Part shown: positions 46,477 through 55,967 of the stretch, one piece after another
Position numbering within the stretch: the first letter of the stretch is position 1
How the letters are laid out: every line of letters begins with the position of its first letter
Assembly (NCBI RefSeq): GCF_005938655.1
Contig: NZ_VCQT01000046.1
Span: 310,001 to 374,000 of the forward strand
DNA: 64,000 nt
Direction: 5' to 3'
DNA from: Alloalcanivorax gelatiniphagus
Lineage (GTDB): Bacteria > Pseudomonadota > Gammaproteobacteria > Pseudomonadales > Alcanivoracaceae
Program-made: the position numbers and the translations under genes
The notes under the pieces: model-generated
What the model was told of the DNA's origin: nothing
Database searches by the model: none
What the model saw: only the letters and a program-made list of their open reading frames with translations

Positions 46477-47301
46477 ATGAAACTTCAAGATAAAGTGGCC
46501 ATCGTCAGCGGCTCAGGGCGCGGGATAGGCCGGGAAATCGCCCTCAAACTCGCCGCCGAAGGCGCCAGCGTGGTAGTCAACGATCTTGATGCCGCCCCGG
46601 CGGAGGAAACGGTCGCGGCGATCAAGGACGCCGGCGGCAGGGCCGTGACCTGCATCGGCAGCGTGACACAGGAGGATTTTGCCGAACGCTTTGTGAACAC
46701 GGCAATCGAACAGCTGGGCGGTCTGGACATCATCGTCAACAACGCCGGCTACACCTGGGACAACGTGATTCAGAAAATGAGCGATGAGCAGTGGCAGGCG
46801 ATCATGGACGTGCACGCCACGGCGCCCTTTCGCATTCTGCGCGCGGCCTCCGAATACTTCCGCGTGCAGGCCAAGAAAGAAGCCGCCGAAGGGCGCGAGG
46901 TATTCCGAAAGGTGGTCAACATCGCCTCGATCGCCGGCACCGGCGGCAACGCTGGACAGGCCAACTATTCGGCCGCCAAGGCGGCGGTGATCGGCCTGAC
47001 CAAGGCGATGTCCAAGGAATGGGGCAGGCTCAAGGTGAACGTCAACTGCGTGGCCTTCGGACTGATCAAAACGCGCCTCACAGAGGCGGAAGCAGGCTCT
47101 GATGCGAGCATCGATGTGGAGGGCCGCAAGATCAAGGTGGGCGTCAACCCCGATCTGCTCAAGACCATGGAGGCCATGGTGCCGCTCGGGCGCGCCGGCA
47201 CGCCGGCCGAGGCCGCCGGGGCCGTCTATCTGTTTTGCACTCCGGAGTCGAACTACATCAGCGGTCAGACGCTGCTCTGTGGCGGCGGGTTCTCAATGTG
47301 A
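46477..47301 (+). CDS. Short-chain dehydrogenase (FabG-like, 3-hydroxyacyl-CoA type)
   Basis: 274 residues. Motifs: VSGSGRGIGREIALKLAAEG, NNAGYTWDNVIQKM, and catalytic Ser-Tyr-Lys in NIASIAGTGGNAGQANYSAAK. The tail GGGFSM and the insertion RVQAKKEAAEGREVFRKVV resemble 3-oxoacyl-(ACP/CoA) reductases of peroxisomal-type MaoC systems. Expected to oxidise the (R)-3-hydroxyacyl-CoA made by the MaoC pair. Confidence 0.9.
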   Translation: MKLQDKVAIVSGSGRGIGREIALKLAAEGASVVVNDLDAAPAEETVAAIKDAGGRAVTCIGSVTQEDFAERFVNTAIEQLGGLDIIVNNAGYTWDNVIQKMSDEQWQAIMDVHATAPFRILRAASEYFRVQAKKEAAEGREVFRKVVNIASIAGTGGNAGQANYSAAKAAVIGLTKAMSKEWGRLKVNVNCVAFGLIKTRLTEAEAGSDASIDVEGRKIKVGVNPDLLKTMEAMVPLGRAGTPAEAAGAVYLFCTPESNYISGQTLLCGGGFSM

Positions 47302-47305
47302 GGCC

Positions 47306-48466
<1,161 letters not shown>

Positions 48467-48478
48467 ATGCGATTCACG

Positions 48479-48610
48479 TCACCGGGCTTCCGTCAGCCGG
48501 ATGGCGATATCGCCAGTCCCCGGGGCCGCCGCCGCTGGCGTTGACCCCACCTCGCGATAGATGCGCCCGTGGTTGACGTTCTCCATGATCAGCCGGTAAC
48601 CGGCCGGATC
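48479..48610 (-). pseudogene. Possible 3' gene fragment (43 codons, unidentified)
   Basis: On the minus strand a frame reads DPAGYRLIMENVNHGRIYRE and continues to a stop at 48479, but it is cut off by a TAG immediately upstream (48613). The DPAGYRL segment looks like a real protein tail, though I cannot name the family. It lies in the 203-base gap between converging genes. This may be chance. Confidence 0.25.
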
Positions 48611-48669
48611 CTATACAAGATTGACAGGTCGGTAACAGCCAGAGCGCGCAAGGCATTTCCAACAGCCCG

Positions 48670-50454
48670 CTAACCGTGCCGGGCGACACCTTTCCAGTAT
48701 TTCTCCTCAAGCTGCTTTTTCGGCAGCTTGCCGGCCAAGTTGCGGGGCAGCTCGCCAAAGTCCACGATCTTCGGCAGCTTGAAACCGTACAACCCCTCCG
48801 TCTTGCAGTGCTCGATGATCTCCTTGCGAGTGGCCTGCTGGTGCTCTTTGAGCTCAATTACCGCCGCCGGCACCTCGCCCAGGTCCTTGTCCGGCGCCCG
48901 CACCACGGCAACGTCAAGAACCGCCGGATGCCGCTTGATAACCGTCTCGATCTCATTGGGGAAAAGATTCACCCCGCCGGAGATGATCATTTCCTTGATC
49001 CGTGAAGTCAGGTACAGAAAACCATCCTCGTCCACATAACCAATCAGACCATCGTCGTACCAGAGCTTGCCCTCGACCCCGATGTAATTCTCCTTCATCT
49101 TCTCTTCGCTGAGGCCGACATAGTTCAGCGCAAGGGCCATCGGGGAGCGCACGAGCACCTTCCCTTCCTTGCCGGGTGGGGTCCAGGTGCCGGTCTCCTC
49201 GTCATAGATCCGGCATTCCGCCGCCCGCAGCTTGCCAACGCTGTCGTAGCGCTTCGGGTTCTTCTGGTAGTCCTCGCTGGCGAGAACGCTGATCAGGCCG
49301 CTCTCCGAAGCGCCGTAGTATTCATGGAAGACATCATCCGACGCTCCCTGGCGGCGGAACAGTGCGTTGATCTCGCGCTTGACCTTGGGCGGACAAGGCG
49401 CCGCCGCGCAAATGATTACCCGCATGCTGGAAAGGTCGTATTGGGACTTCAGAGCCTCGGGCAGTGCCAGGATGCGCTCGAGCATGGTCGGGGCGACGAA
49501 GGTCCAGTTGATACGCTCGTCCTGAATAAGTTTAAGCATGAGCTCGGGATCGAACTTGCTCATGGGCACCGCAGTGCCGCCGAGAAAGAACGGCAACACC
49601 GCGATCTGTACCCCGGCATGATACAGCGGCCCCGGAATCAGCGTGCGGATGTTGTTGCTGATCGGATCCCGGATCTTGCCGATCTTGTAGAAATGAAAGG
49701 CCGATATCTGCATCAACCCCAACCGGGTCACCTCCTCCTTGGAGGCGCCCCGCCGCGCCTCGGCCGAATCCGATGTCAGCCGGTCCCGGTCGATGTTGAT
49801 GTATTTCGGCGTCCCTGTGGTACCGCCGCTGTAGGTCTTTGGGGCCATGCCCAGCTTGCCGCTTGGGAGTATGGACCGGCTGTCCCGGATCAGTGACTCG
49901 TAGGCGATCATACCCTCGGGCAACTCGTCAGCATCAACCACGATGAAGTGTTCGACGGTGGTCAACTGATCACGAACCGACTGTACCGCTTCCACAAAGG
50001 CGCCCCCCAATACCAGAGCCTTTGGCGAGGCCTTGTTGATACATTCCGCCAACTCCTTGGGCTGGAGATGCCAATTGAGCATCGGCATGGGATTGTCCCT
50101 GAGCGTACAAGCCAGCATCAATTCGAACCATGGCGCGCCGTTGTGCATCACCTCGGCCACCGCCTCGCCTTCGCCGATACCCAGCCGGTGCAGGCCATTG
50201 GCCAGGCGGAGAACTCGATCCCTGAATTGACCGAAGGTGACCCGACGATCACCGTCGACAATCGCCTCACGATCTCCCCAATGCTCCCATAGAGCAAGCA
50301 AGAATTGCCGCGGAAGCTCCTGTCGCTTAAGCCGGCTACGCCACGCGGCCCGGACGCCACCAATCGCCAACGCGCCCCAACCAAACTGGCCTAAAATCTC
50401 CCTGAGGGCCGCACGGGCCTCGGGCATTGCTTTCAGCTGGGCTATAGCGGACAT
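48670..50454 (-). CDS. AMP-forming acyl-CoA ligase (ligase A)
   Basis: 594 residues. The P-loop is altered to TYSGGTTGTPKYINIDRD, the A5 motif is FHEYYGASESG, and the C-terminal set is YDDGLIGYVDEDGFLYLTSR, IISGGVNLFPNEIE and the acylation lysine region RNLAGKLPKKQLEEK. It activates a carboxylic acid as acyl-AMP then acyl-CoA. It is the last gene of the minus block and lies behind a CYP153 remnant and an AraC-type operator (50551-50766), so it may respond to alkanes. Confidence 0.88.
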   Translation of the reverse strand: MSAIAQLKAMPEARAALREILGQFGWGALAIGGVRAAWRSRLKRQELPRQFLLALWEHWGDREAIVDGDRRVTFGQFRDRVLRLANGLHRLGIGEGEAVAEVMHNGAPWFELMLACTLRDNPMPMLNWHLQPKELAECINKASPKALVLGGAFVEAVQSVRDQLTTVEHFIVVDADELPEGMIAYESLIRDSRSILPSGKLGMAPKTYSGGTTGTPKYINIDRDRLTSDSAEARRGASKEEVTRLGLMQISAFHFYKIGKIRDPISNNIRTLIPGPLYHAGVQIAVLPFFLGGTAVPMSKFDPELMLKLIQDERINWTFVAPTMLERILALPEALKSQYDLSSMRVIICAAAPCPPKVKREINALFRRQGASDDVFHEYYGASESGLISVLASEDYQKNPKRYDSVGKLRAAECRIYDEETGTWTPPGKEGKVLVRSPMALALNYVGLSEEKMKENYIGVEGKLWYDDGLIGYVDEDGFLYLTSRIKEMIISGGVNLFPNEIETVIKRHPAVLDVAVVRAPDKDLGEVPAAVIELKEHQQATRKEIIEHCKTEGLYGFKLPKIVDFGELPRNLAGKLPKKQLEEKYWKGVARHG

Positions 50455-50550
50455 TTCGAAGATCTCCTGACTGGTGTTATGTTGTTATGGCAGGCGCGAG
50501 ACGGGGTTGGTAACCCGCCCGTTTCCGTGGTTTCCACCGAACCGGACGCG

Positions 50551-50675
50551 CGCGAAGCTGGACCGCAACCCGTTCAAACTCGTCGACGATTCCGGTGTTG
50601 TCGAAACGCTTAAAAGTTCCTCCGACAGGATGCGCAGTTGCAATTAGGCCAGCCGGCTGTCTATGCAACGGTGGA
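50551..50675 (-). pseudogene. CYP153 P450 3'-end remnant
   Basis: These bases align with 33214-33336 of the intact CYP153 gene with two single-base gaps; over 47 bases around the haem-cysteine codons I count 36 identities. The frame around the haem loop reads HRCIDSRLA, stop, LQLRILSEELL, matching HRCMGNRLAELQLRILWEELL. The stop and frameshifts make it non-functional. Together with the flanking operator it fills most of the 340-base gap 50455-50794. Confidence 0.85.
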
Positions 50676-50730
50676 AGTTTCAGCAGCACCATTTGTTCCC
50701 GACCATGGTTGTGTGACAGCAGCCTAGCGA

Positions 50731-50766
50731 GGTCATTTTTTGACAATACGGGGTCATTTGGAGACA
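50731..50766. promoter_or_regulatory. Second copy of the AraC-type double direct repeat
   Basis: GGTCATTTTTTGACA (50731-50745) and GGTCATTTGGAGACA (50752-50766), again spaced 21 bp, match the CYP153 operator at 34976-35011 in about 31 of 38 bases including the flank. It lies upstream (minus strand) of the P450 remnant and of ligase A. Confidence 0.65.
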
Positions 50767-50794
50767 CCCAATGAGAGGCATGACGGCGAACCGG

Positions 50795-52414
50795 CTACAG
50801 GGCTCGCAATTCCTTCTTCAGAATCTTGCCCACCGGATTGCGGGGAATGGCGTTGATCAGTTTCATCTTTTCCGGCAGCTTGTAGACACTCATGCCCTGC
50901 TCCCTCAAGTAGTCGTTGATTTCCTCCAGGATCGGTGGGTTATCCTCGTCAACAGGCACCACGCAAATACAGATCCGCTCGCCCATGATCTCGTCCGGTT
51001 GGGGTATGACCGCGACGTCCCGTACCTTGCCGAAGCCCAGCACCGCGTTCTCCACCTCCACACTGGAGATATTGTAACCACCCCGAATCACGATGTCCTT
51101 CTTGCGGTCATAGAACCCTAGGTGCCTGTCATCCCGCACGATGAAAAGGTCGCCGGTGCGGAAAAAGCCGTCATAAGTGAACGAAGCCGCGGTAATATCC
51201 GGGCGCTGAAAGTAGCCCGCGAACACACCCGGGCTGCGATAGCAAAGCTCGCCGATGCCACCTGGTTCGGTTATCTCCTCATCCTCATCGCCGAGAATTT
51301 TCAGCTCGACCCCGCTGACGCCGGAAGGCCATTGGACTCCTGCCTTGCCCCACCAGGGCAGGTGATCCACCCGCATCTCCAGGTCCGGCACATCGGCCGG
51401 GCCGGCTACCAGACTGGTGCCCTCGTTCTGGCCCCAGATGTTGACGATCTCGATGCCCCAGCGGCGCTTGAACTCCTGCATCGACCAGGCCGAGGGGGGC
51501 GCCGAACCGGTGGTGATGGTCCGCACGCTGGAGAGATCCAGCTGGTCCACGTTGGGCAACTTGACAATCATGTTCAGCATTGCCGGTACCAGAATCGTGT
51601 ACTCGATGTGCTCCTCGGTCAGCTGGCGCAACAGGATTTCCGGCGTAATCGGATGATGCAGCACCAGGGTGCCCCCCGCCGCCAGCCAGGGGAGGTAGTT
51701 CACCCCTACCGCCGTCATGTTCACCAGCGGTGCCACACACAGAATGCGGTCACCCTCGCGCAGGCCACAGGTGGTGAACACCAGGTTGGTCATGTACTCC
51801 CAGTTGTTGTGGCTCATGGGGCAGCCCTTGGGGTTTGACTCAGTGCCCGAAGTCCAGCACAGGGTGAAGATGTCATTGGCATCCACCGGCACCTCCGGGA
51901 CCCGGCCCGGATTTCCATGGGCGATATCGGTCAGCGCCGCCAGACCAATGTAGTGCTCGAAGCCCAGCTCCTGCCCCAGGGCCCGGTAATCAAAGCCGTG
52001 GAAGCTTTCCACCGAGGCGTAGAATCTGGCGCCGGTGATCTCTTTCACATAGCCCACATCCTTGCTTCGCCATTGCAGGGGCAACGCGGAAAGCAGACCG
52101 CCGGCCTTGGCCGCCGCCAGATAGAGCATGGCCAGCTCCCAGATGTTCGGCAACTGCGCCACCAGTAGGTCGTCCTTGCCGAAGCCCCGGCGTGCCAGCT
52201 CGGCGGCGGTGGCGTCCACGGCCCGACCAAACTCGGCCCAGCTGAGCCGCTGGGGCGGTGTGCCGACCAGCTCGTCACGATTGGGGGGATCCACCACCGC
52301 TTCCCGGTCCGGGTAGGCGGCACGATTGGCGGCAAAGCGATCCAGCAGGGTTCTGTCACCCCAGTAGCCTTTATCGGAGTATTCCTCGATCAGTTCAGGT
52401 TCGTGTAAGATCAT
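50795..52414 (-). CDS. AMP-forming acyl-CoA ligase (ligase B)
   Basis: 539 residues. The P-loop is unusual: LCWTSGTESNPKGCPMSHNN, with ES in place of the usual TG. The remaining motifs are normal: NIWGQNEGTSLVAG, FRTGDLFIVRDDRHLGFYDR, VIRGGYNISSVEVENAVLGF and the lysine in RNPVGKILKKELR. It begins 116 bp after the BtrH-family gene. The natural acid is unknown. Confidence 0.87.
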   Translation of the reverse strand: MILHEPELIEEYSDKGYWGDRTLLDRFAANRAAYPDREAVVDPPNRDELVGTPPQRLSWAEFGRAVDATAAELARRGFGKDDLLVAQLPNIWELAMLYLAAAKAGGLLSALPLQWRSKDVGYVKEITGARFYASVESFHGFDYRALGQELGFEHYIGLAALTDIAHGNPGRVPEVPVDANDIFTLCWTSGTESNPKGCPMSHNNWEYMTNLVFTTCGLREGDRILCVAPLVNMTAVGVNYLPWLAAGGTLVLHHPITPEILLRQLTEEHIEYTILVPAMLNMIVKLPNVDQLDLSSVRTITTGSAPPSAWSMQEFKRRWGIEIVNIWGQNEGTSLVAGPADVPDLEMRVDHLPWWGKAGVQWPSGVSGVELKILGDEDEEITEPGGIGELCYRSPGVFAGYFQRPDITAASFTYDGFFRTGDLFIVRDDRHLGFYDRKKDIVIRGGYNISSVEVENAVLGFGKVRDVAVIPQPDEIMGERICICVVPVDEDNPPILEEINDYLREQGMSVYKLPEKMKLINAIPRNPVGKILKKELRAL

Positions 52415-52530
52415 TTACCCTATTCCTCCAAGCTTATTGGCCCCAACCGAGTCCGCGCTCGCTCGCCTTGTGGTTCATGGACGGCATCCGCGAGCGGCGG
52501 GTCGGGTCTCGCCGGCGCTCACCGCCGACT

Positions 52531-53574
52531 CTACGGGCTTGCCGCCTCCTCCAGCGCCTGCACCGCGCGTTGCTCGGATGACGGGAGTTGTTCGGCATGG
52601 GCGACGAGCGCCCGCCAGTCAAGCTGATCGGCGGCGGCATATGTAGCAAGACGGCTCCAGGCGTTGGCGCAGTCGAGCAGGACGTCGGCGGCACGGGCAA
52701 AGGATCGATCGCCCGTGAGGCGGGCAACCTCGGCGCAGAATTCCGCTTCGAGGCGGCGGAACAAGCCACCGCCTGTGCCGGCTTTCTCGACGAAGACCGG
52801 TAAGACCCTTAGCGATGCGTTAAGCTGGTCATCAGTCAGGCTATCTCCCCAGGTGGCCAGATCGTCGACGAAGATATTGACGCCCTTCAGGCCGGAGGCG
52901 ACCACACCATCGGCGGGCAGGTCCGCCGGATCGAACAGCGTCGCATCCGTGCCGCGCATATTGCGCGCCGCGCTTGCCGCTGCATCGCGCGCCACCGGCA
53001 GTAGCTCAGGCAGCCGATCAGGAAAGCGTATCGGGTAAGTCGCGTGGCGATTGGGATTGGGAAAGCCATGGGAGGCACGAGCTCGCGCCAGAGCTTTTAG
53101 GGGGACTTCCTGCACCTCCTCGCGATCGTTGTCCACCACCCGGGCGACGCCGCGCCTCTCGTCGTAGCCGATGACGACGATGTCATGACGGGTGTTGGAT
53201 AAACGTACCCTGAGATACGGCAGCTCGGCGATGTCAGCCCAGATCATCACGGGACGGCCGGCGTCGATTTCGTCGGCGACCCAGCGCCAACCCTCGTCGG
53301 GATCGTCGGTTTGGCGACGCTCGGTTTCAATGCCGAGGCGGTGGCAGAAGTCGAGCTCCATGTCACCGTTGCGCCCTACCAGGTAGATGGGAGGCGTGAG
53401 CTCGGATACTCTCATATACATAAAGGACAGCCCGCCGCCGAGGCCGAACACGAGCCCCTCGCCCGGCGGCCCGTCCCAGCCAAGCCCGGCCCATTCCAAC
53501 AGGTCGCGCAGTGCGCCCGAGCCGCAGTGCCCACCCATCCGGTGGGGATAGTTGGAGATTTGCACGCTTTTCAT
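52531..53574 (-). CDS. BtrH N-terminal / DUF4872 family protein
   Basis: 347 residues from ATG at 53574 with GGAG about eight bases upstream; a longer frame adds 12 residues of no obvious homology. The start MGGHCGSGALRDLLEWAG carries the conserved cysteine of the BtrH-N family (papain/C39-like fold), and a histidine occurs in LSNTRHDIVVIGYDE. The C-terminal half, all-helical, fits DUF4872. Butirosin BtrH transfers an acyl group from ACP to an amine, so this protein may be an acyltransferase; no peptidase role is evident. It sits between acyl-CoA ligases B and C. Confidence 0.8.
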   Translation of the reverse strand: MKSVQISNYPHRMGGHCGSGALRDLLEWAGLGWDGPPGEGLVFGLGGGLSFMYMRVSELTPPIYLVGRNGDMELDFCHRLGIETERRQTDDPDEGWRWVADEIDAGRPVMIWADIAELPYLRVRLSNTRHDIVVIGYDERRGVARVVDNDREEVQEVPLKALARARASHGFPNPNRHATYPIRFPDRLPELLPVARDAAASAARNMRGTDATLFDPADLPADGVVASGLKGVNIFVDDLATWGDSLTDDQLNASLRVLPVFVEKAGTGGGLFRRLEAEFCAEVARLTGDRSFARAADVLLDCANAWSRLATYAAADQLDWRALVAHAEQLPSSEQRAVQALEEAASP

Positions 53575-53667
53575 TCCACTACTCCAGCTGTGTTCAAAGA
53601 CCTGAGCCAACGCCGGTTGGCGTACCGCGAGCTCACTCCGCCGACGAGGCGCGGATCGAGGCCTTTT

Positions 53668-55308
53668 TTAACCACCAACCTCTGGCAACGAATAGTCCTT
53701 GAACTGCTCGCGCAATTTGGCCTTCTGTAGCTTGCCGGTCGCCCCGTGCGGCAGTTCGTCGACGAATACCACGTCATCCGGCAGCCACCATTTCGCGACC
53801 CGCTGGCTCAGATAGTCGATCACGCCCTGCTTGCCGAGCTGGCTGTCCGGCTCGCGCACCACCACCAGAAGCGGCCGCTCGTCCCATTTCGGATGATGCA
53901 CCGCTATGACCGCTGCCTCGGCGATCTCGGGATGCCCCACCGCTTCGTTCTCAAGATCGATGGAACTGATCCACTCGCCTCCGGACTTGATCACGTCCTT
54001 GGTGCGGTCGACGATCTCCATGTAGCCTTCGGGATCGATCTTGGAAACATCGCCGGTGCGGAACCAGCCCTCGCTGTCGAAGGCCTTGGCGCTGGCTTCA
54101 GGGTTTTCGTAGTAGCCGCTGATGATCGCCGGGCCGCGCACCAGCAGCTCACCGAAGGACTTGCCGTCCCGCGGCAGCGCTTGACCGTCGTCGTTGACGA
54201 TCTTCATCTCCACCCCGAACACCGCACGCCCCTGCTTGGCCTTGATGTCGAACTGCCGATCAAGCGGCAAATCGGCGTCCTTGGGACGGATCATCGAAAC
54301 CGTGCCGATCGGACTCATCTCGGTCATGCCCCAGCCCTGCAAGCCTTCGACGCCGTACTTCTCCTGGAATTCGCGCATCATCGCCCGTGGCGCGGCCGAG
54401 CCGCCGATAAGAACACGCTTGAGCGAGGTGAACTTCTGCTCGGTCTTACGCATATGACCAAGAAGCCCGAGCCACACGGTGGGCACACCCCAGGCCTCGG
54501 TGACGCCCTCGTTATTGATCAGCTCGGCCAGGCTCTCGCCATCGAGCTTCGGCCCCGGGAAGACGATCTTCGCGCCCACCATTGGCGCGAAGTAGGGGAC
54601 GCCCCAGGCGTTAACGTGGAACATCGGCACCACCGGCAGCACGGCACCCTCCTCGCCCAGATTCATTCCGGGGATGGTCAACACCGAGAAGGCGTGCAGC
54701 AGCGTCGAGCGGTGCGAGTACAACACCCCCTTGGGATTGCCGGTGGTGCCGGAGGTATAGCAGAGCGACGAAGCGGTATGCTCGTCGAACTCCGGCCAGG
54801 CCATTTCATCGGACTGCTCGCCGACCAATTCCTCGTAGCACATCACGTTGGGCAGCGAGGTTTCGGGCATATGAGCGCGGTCGGTCATGACGACATAGCC
54901 CTTCACGCCTTCAAACAGACCTTGCAACTTCTCCAGCAATGGAACGAAGGTCAGATCAAGGAAAATGTACTGATCCTTGGCGTGATTGACGATGTAGCCG
55001 AACTGCTCGACCGGCAGACGCGGATTGATTGTGTGACAGATCGCCCCAATACCGGAGACCGCGTAATACAGCTCCAAGTGCCGATAGGTGTTCCAGGCCA
55101 CCGTCGCGATGCGATCCCCGGCCTGGACGCCCAGCGACTTGAGCGCGTTGGCCAACTGGCGGCTACGCTTGGCCGCATCTTCGTAGTTGTAACGGTGCAG
55201 GCCGCCTTCCGGAGTCCGGGACACGATCTCCTGCTCTGGATAGCTGGCGGCCGCGTACTCGATGATCTGGGAAATCATCAAAGGCCGGTCCATCATTAAT
55301 CCACGCAT
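53668..55308 (-). CDS. Medium/long-chain acyl-CoA ligase (AlkK/DmdB-like, ligase C)
   Basis: 546 residues from ATG at 55308 with GGAG upstream; an open frame extending to 55488 lacks homology. Start [20 protein letters not shown] is typical of AlkK-type ligases. The P-loop [54 protein letters not shown] and the terminal lysine in [17 protein letters not shown] are intact. AlkK activates fatty acids made by alkane oxidation, which fits the CYP153 operon in the same region. Confidence 0.92.
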   Translation of the reverse strand: MRGLMMDRPLMISQIIEYAAASYPEQEIVSRTPEGGLHRYNYEDAAKRSRQLANALKSLGVQAGDRIATVAWNTYRHLELYYAVSGIGAICHTINPRLPVEQFGYIVNHAKDQYIFLDLTFVPLLEKLQGLFEGVKGYVVMTDRAHMPETSLPNVMCYEELVGEQSDEMAWPEFDEHTASSLCYTSGTTGNPKGVLYSHRSTLLHAFSVLTIPGMNLGEEGAVLPVVPMFHVNAWGVPYFAPMVGAKIVFPGPKLDGESLAELINNEGVTEAWGVPTVWLGLLGHMRKTEQKFTSLKRVLIGGSAAPRAMMREFQEKYGVEGLQGWGMTEMSPIGTVSMIRPKDADLPLDRQFDIKAKQGRAVFGVEMKIVNDDGQALPRDGKSFGELLVRGPAIISGYYENPEASAKAFDSEGWFRTGDVSKIDPEGYMEIVDRTKDVIKSGGEWISSIDLENEAVGHPEIAEAAVIAVHHPKWDERPLLVVVREPDSQLGKQGVIDYLSQRVAKWWLPDDVVFVDELPHGATGKLQKAKLREQFKDYSLPEVGG

Positions 55309-55340
55309 CTGTCTCTCCTCAATCAGTCGATTTTCTCTGG

Positions 55341-55387
55341 CGGTTTCTGTCGGATGGCGTATTCGAAACCGCAACAGTCGACAGAAC
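55341..55387. promoter_or_regulatory. Nested inverted repeats upstream of ligase C
   Basis: CGGTTTC (55341-55347) pairs with GAAACCG (55365-55371), and TTCTGTCG (55345-55352) pairs with CGACAGAA (55379-55386). They lie 33-79 bases upstream of the ligase C start codon and could be a repressor site or leader structure. No further copies were noticed. Confidence 0.35.
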
Positions 55388-55636
55388 AAAATAGTATTTT
55401 TGAGCGCACTGGAGGCCCCGCGATTGTAATCGGGCGTGGCCAAGGCCCCGAACGCACCGGAAAGACGGCGATCTTTGCTCGCCCACACCCTCCCGAGCGC
55501 ACCAACGACGGCGCCCCCAAGGAAGAAACCCTATGTTGCTTCCTACCAAGCGCTTGCTCAAGACCCTATCCTGCTTTAGCTTCGATGGACAAGAACAAGA
55601 GCCGTCCCAGAACGGCCAAGGACCACTGTCCGCGCG

Positions 55637-55847
55637 ATGTCCCGAGCCCGTGTGCTGCTCGCGAAACCGGAGCATCACGCCGCCAGTGGCCGGGCAGCTC
55701 CAAGGTGCCGAAAGTGGCCCAGATCCACGAGGACTTCCCCCGCACCGGGACCGGCAAGGCCAGAAGCGCATCATACGCACCGAACTGCGCGACTTTTCGC
55801 TGGGGCGGAAGAAGGCGGCTGGCGGCGACAACACCGTAAAACCTTAA
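55637..55847 (+). pseudogene. Acyl-CoA ligase C-terminal remnant (frameshifted)
   Basis: One frame reads SKVPKVAQIHEDFPRTGTGK and another continues with QKRIIRTELRDFSLGRKKA to a stop at 55847: the standard C-terminal end of an AMP-forming ligase, including the catalytic lysine of GTGK, broken by a frameshift near 55758. The rest of the gene upstream is lost or unrecognisable. It occupies the middle of the 659-base gap 55309-55967; the remainder holds the ligase C upstream repeats and the fadL promoter. Confidence 0.75.
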
Positions 55848-55878
55848 ATTTTCATTGACTGATAAGCAATTTTTCGTA

Positions 55879-55923
55879 TTGCCTCAAAACCAAGCCCAGC
55901 GCATTGTTTGTTCGACCAAACAA
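55879..55923 (+). promoter_or_regulatory. fadL-unit promoter and inverted-repeat operator
   Basis: TTGCCT (55879-55884) and CATTGT (55902-55907) have 17-base spacing. The 20-bp inverted repeat TTGTTTG-TTCGAC-CAAACAA (55904-55923) overlaps the -10 and start site. Its complement begins TTTGGTCG and matches the elements at 36239 and 60558. Confidence 0.55.
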
Positions 55924-55967
55924 AACATGTCAGATGCCACCCCGAATAACAAAAAGGATGATTCCCA

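Noticed and set aside
55354-55636. Open frames before the ligase remnant as a small gene
   Set aside because: No frame shows protein-like composition or a ribosome site; only the 3' part matches a known family.
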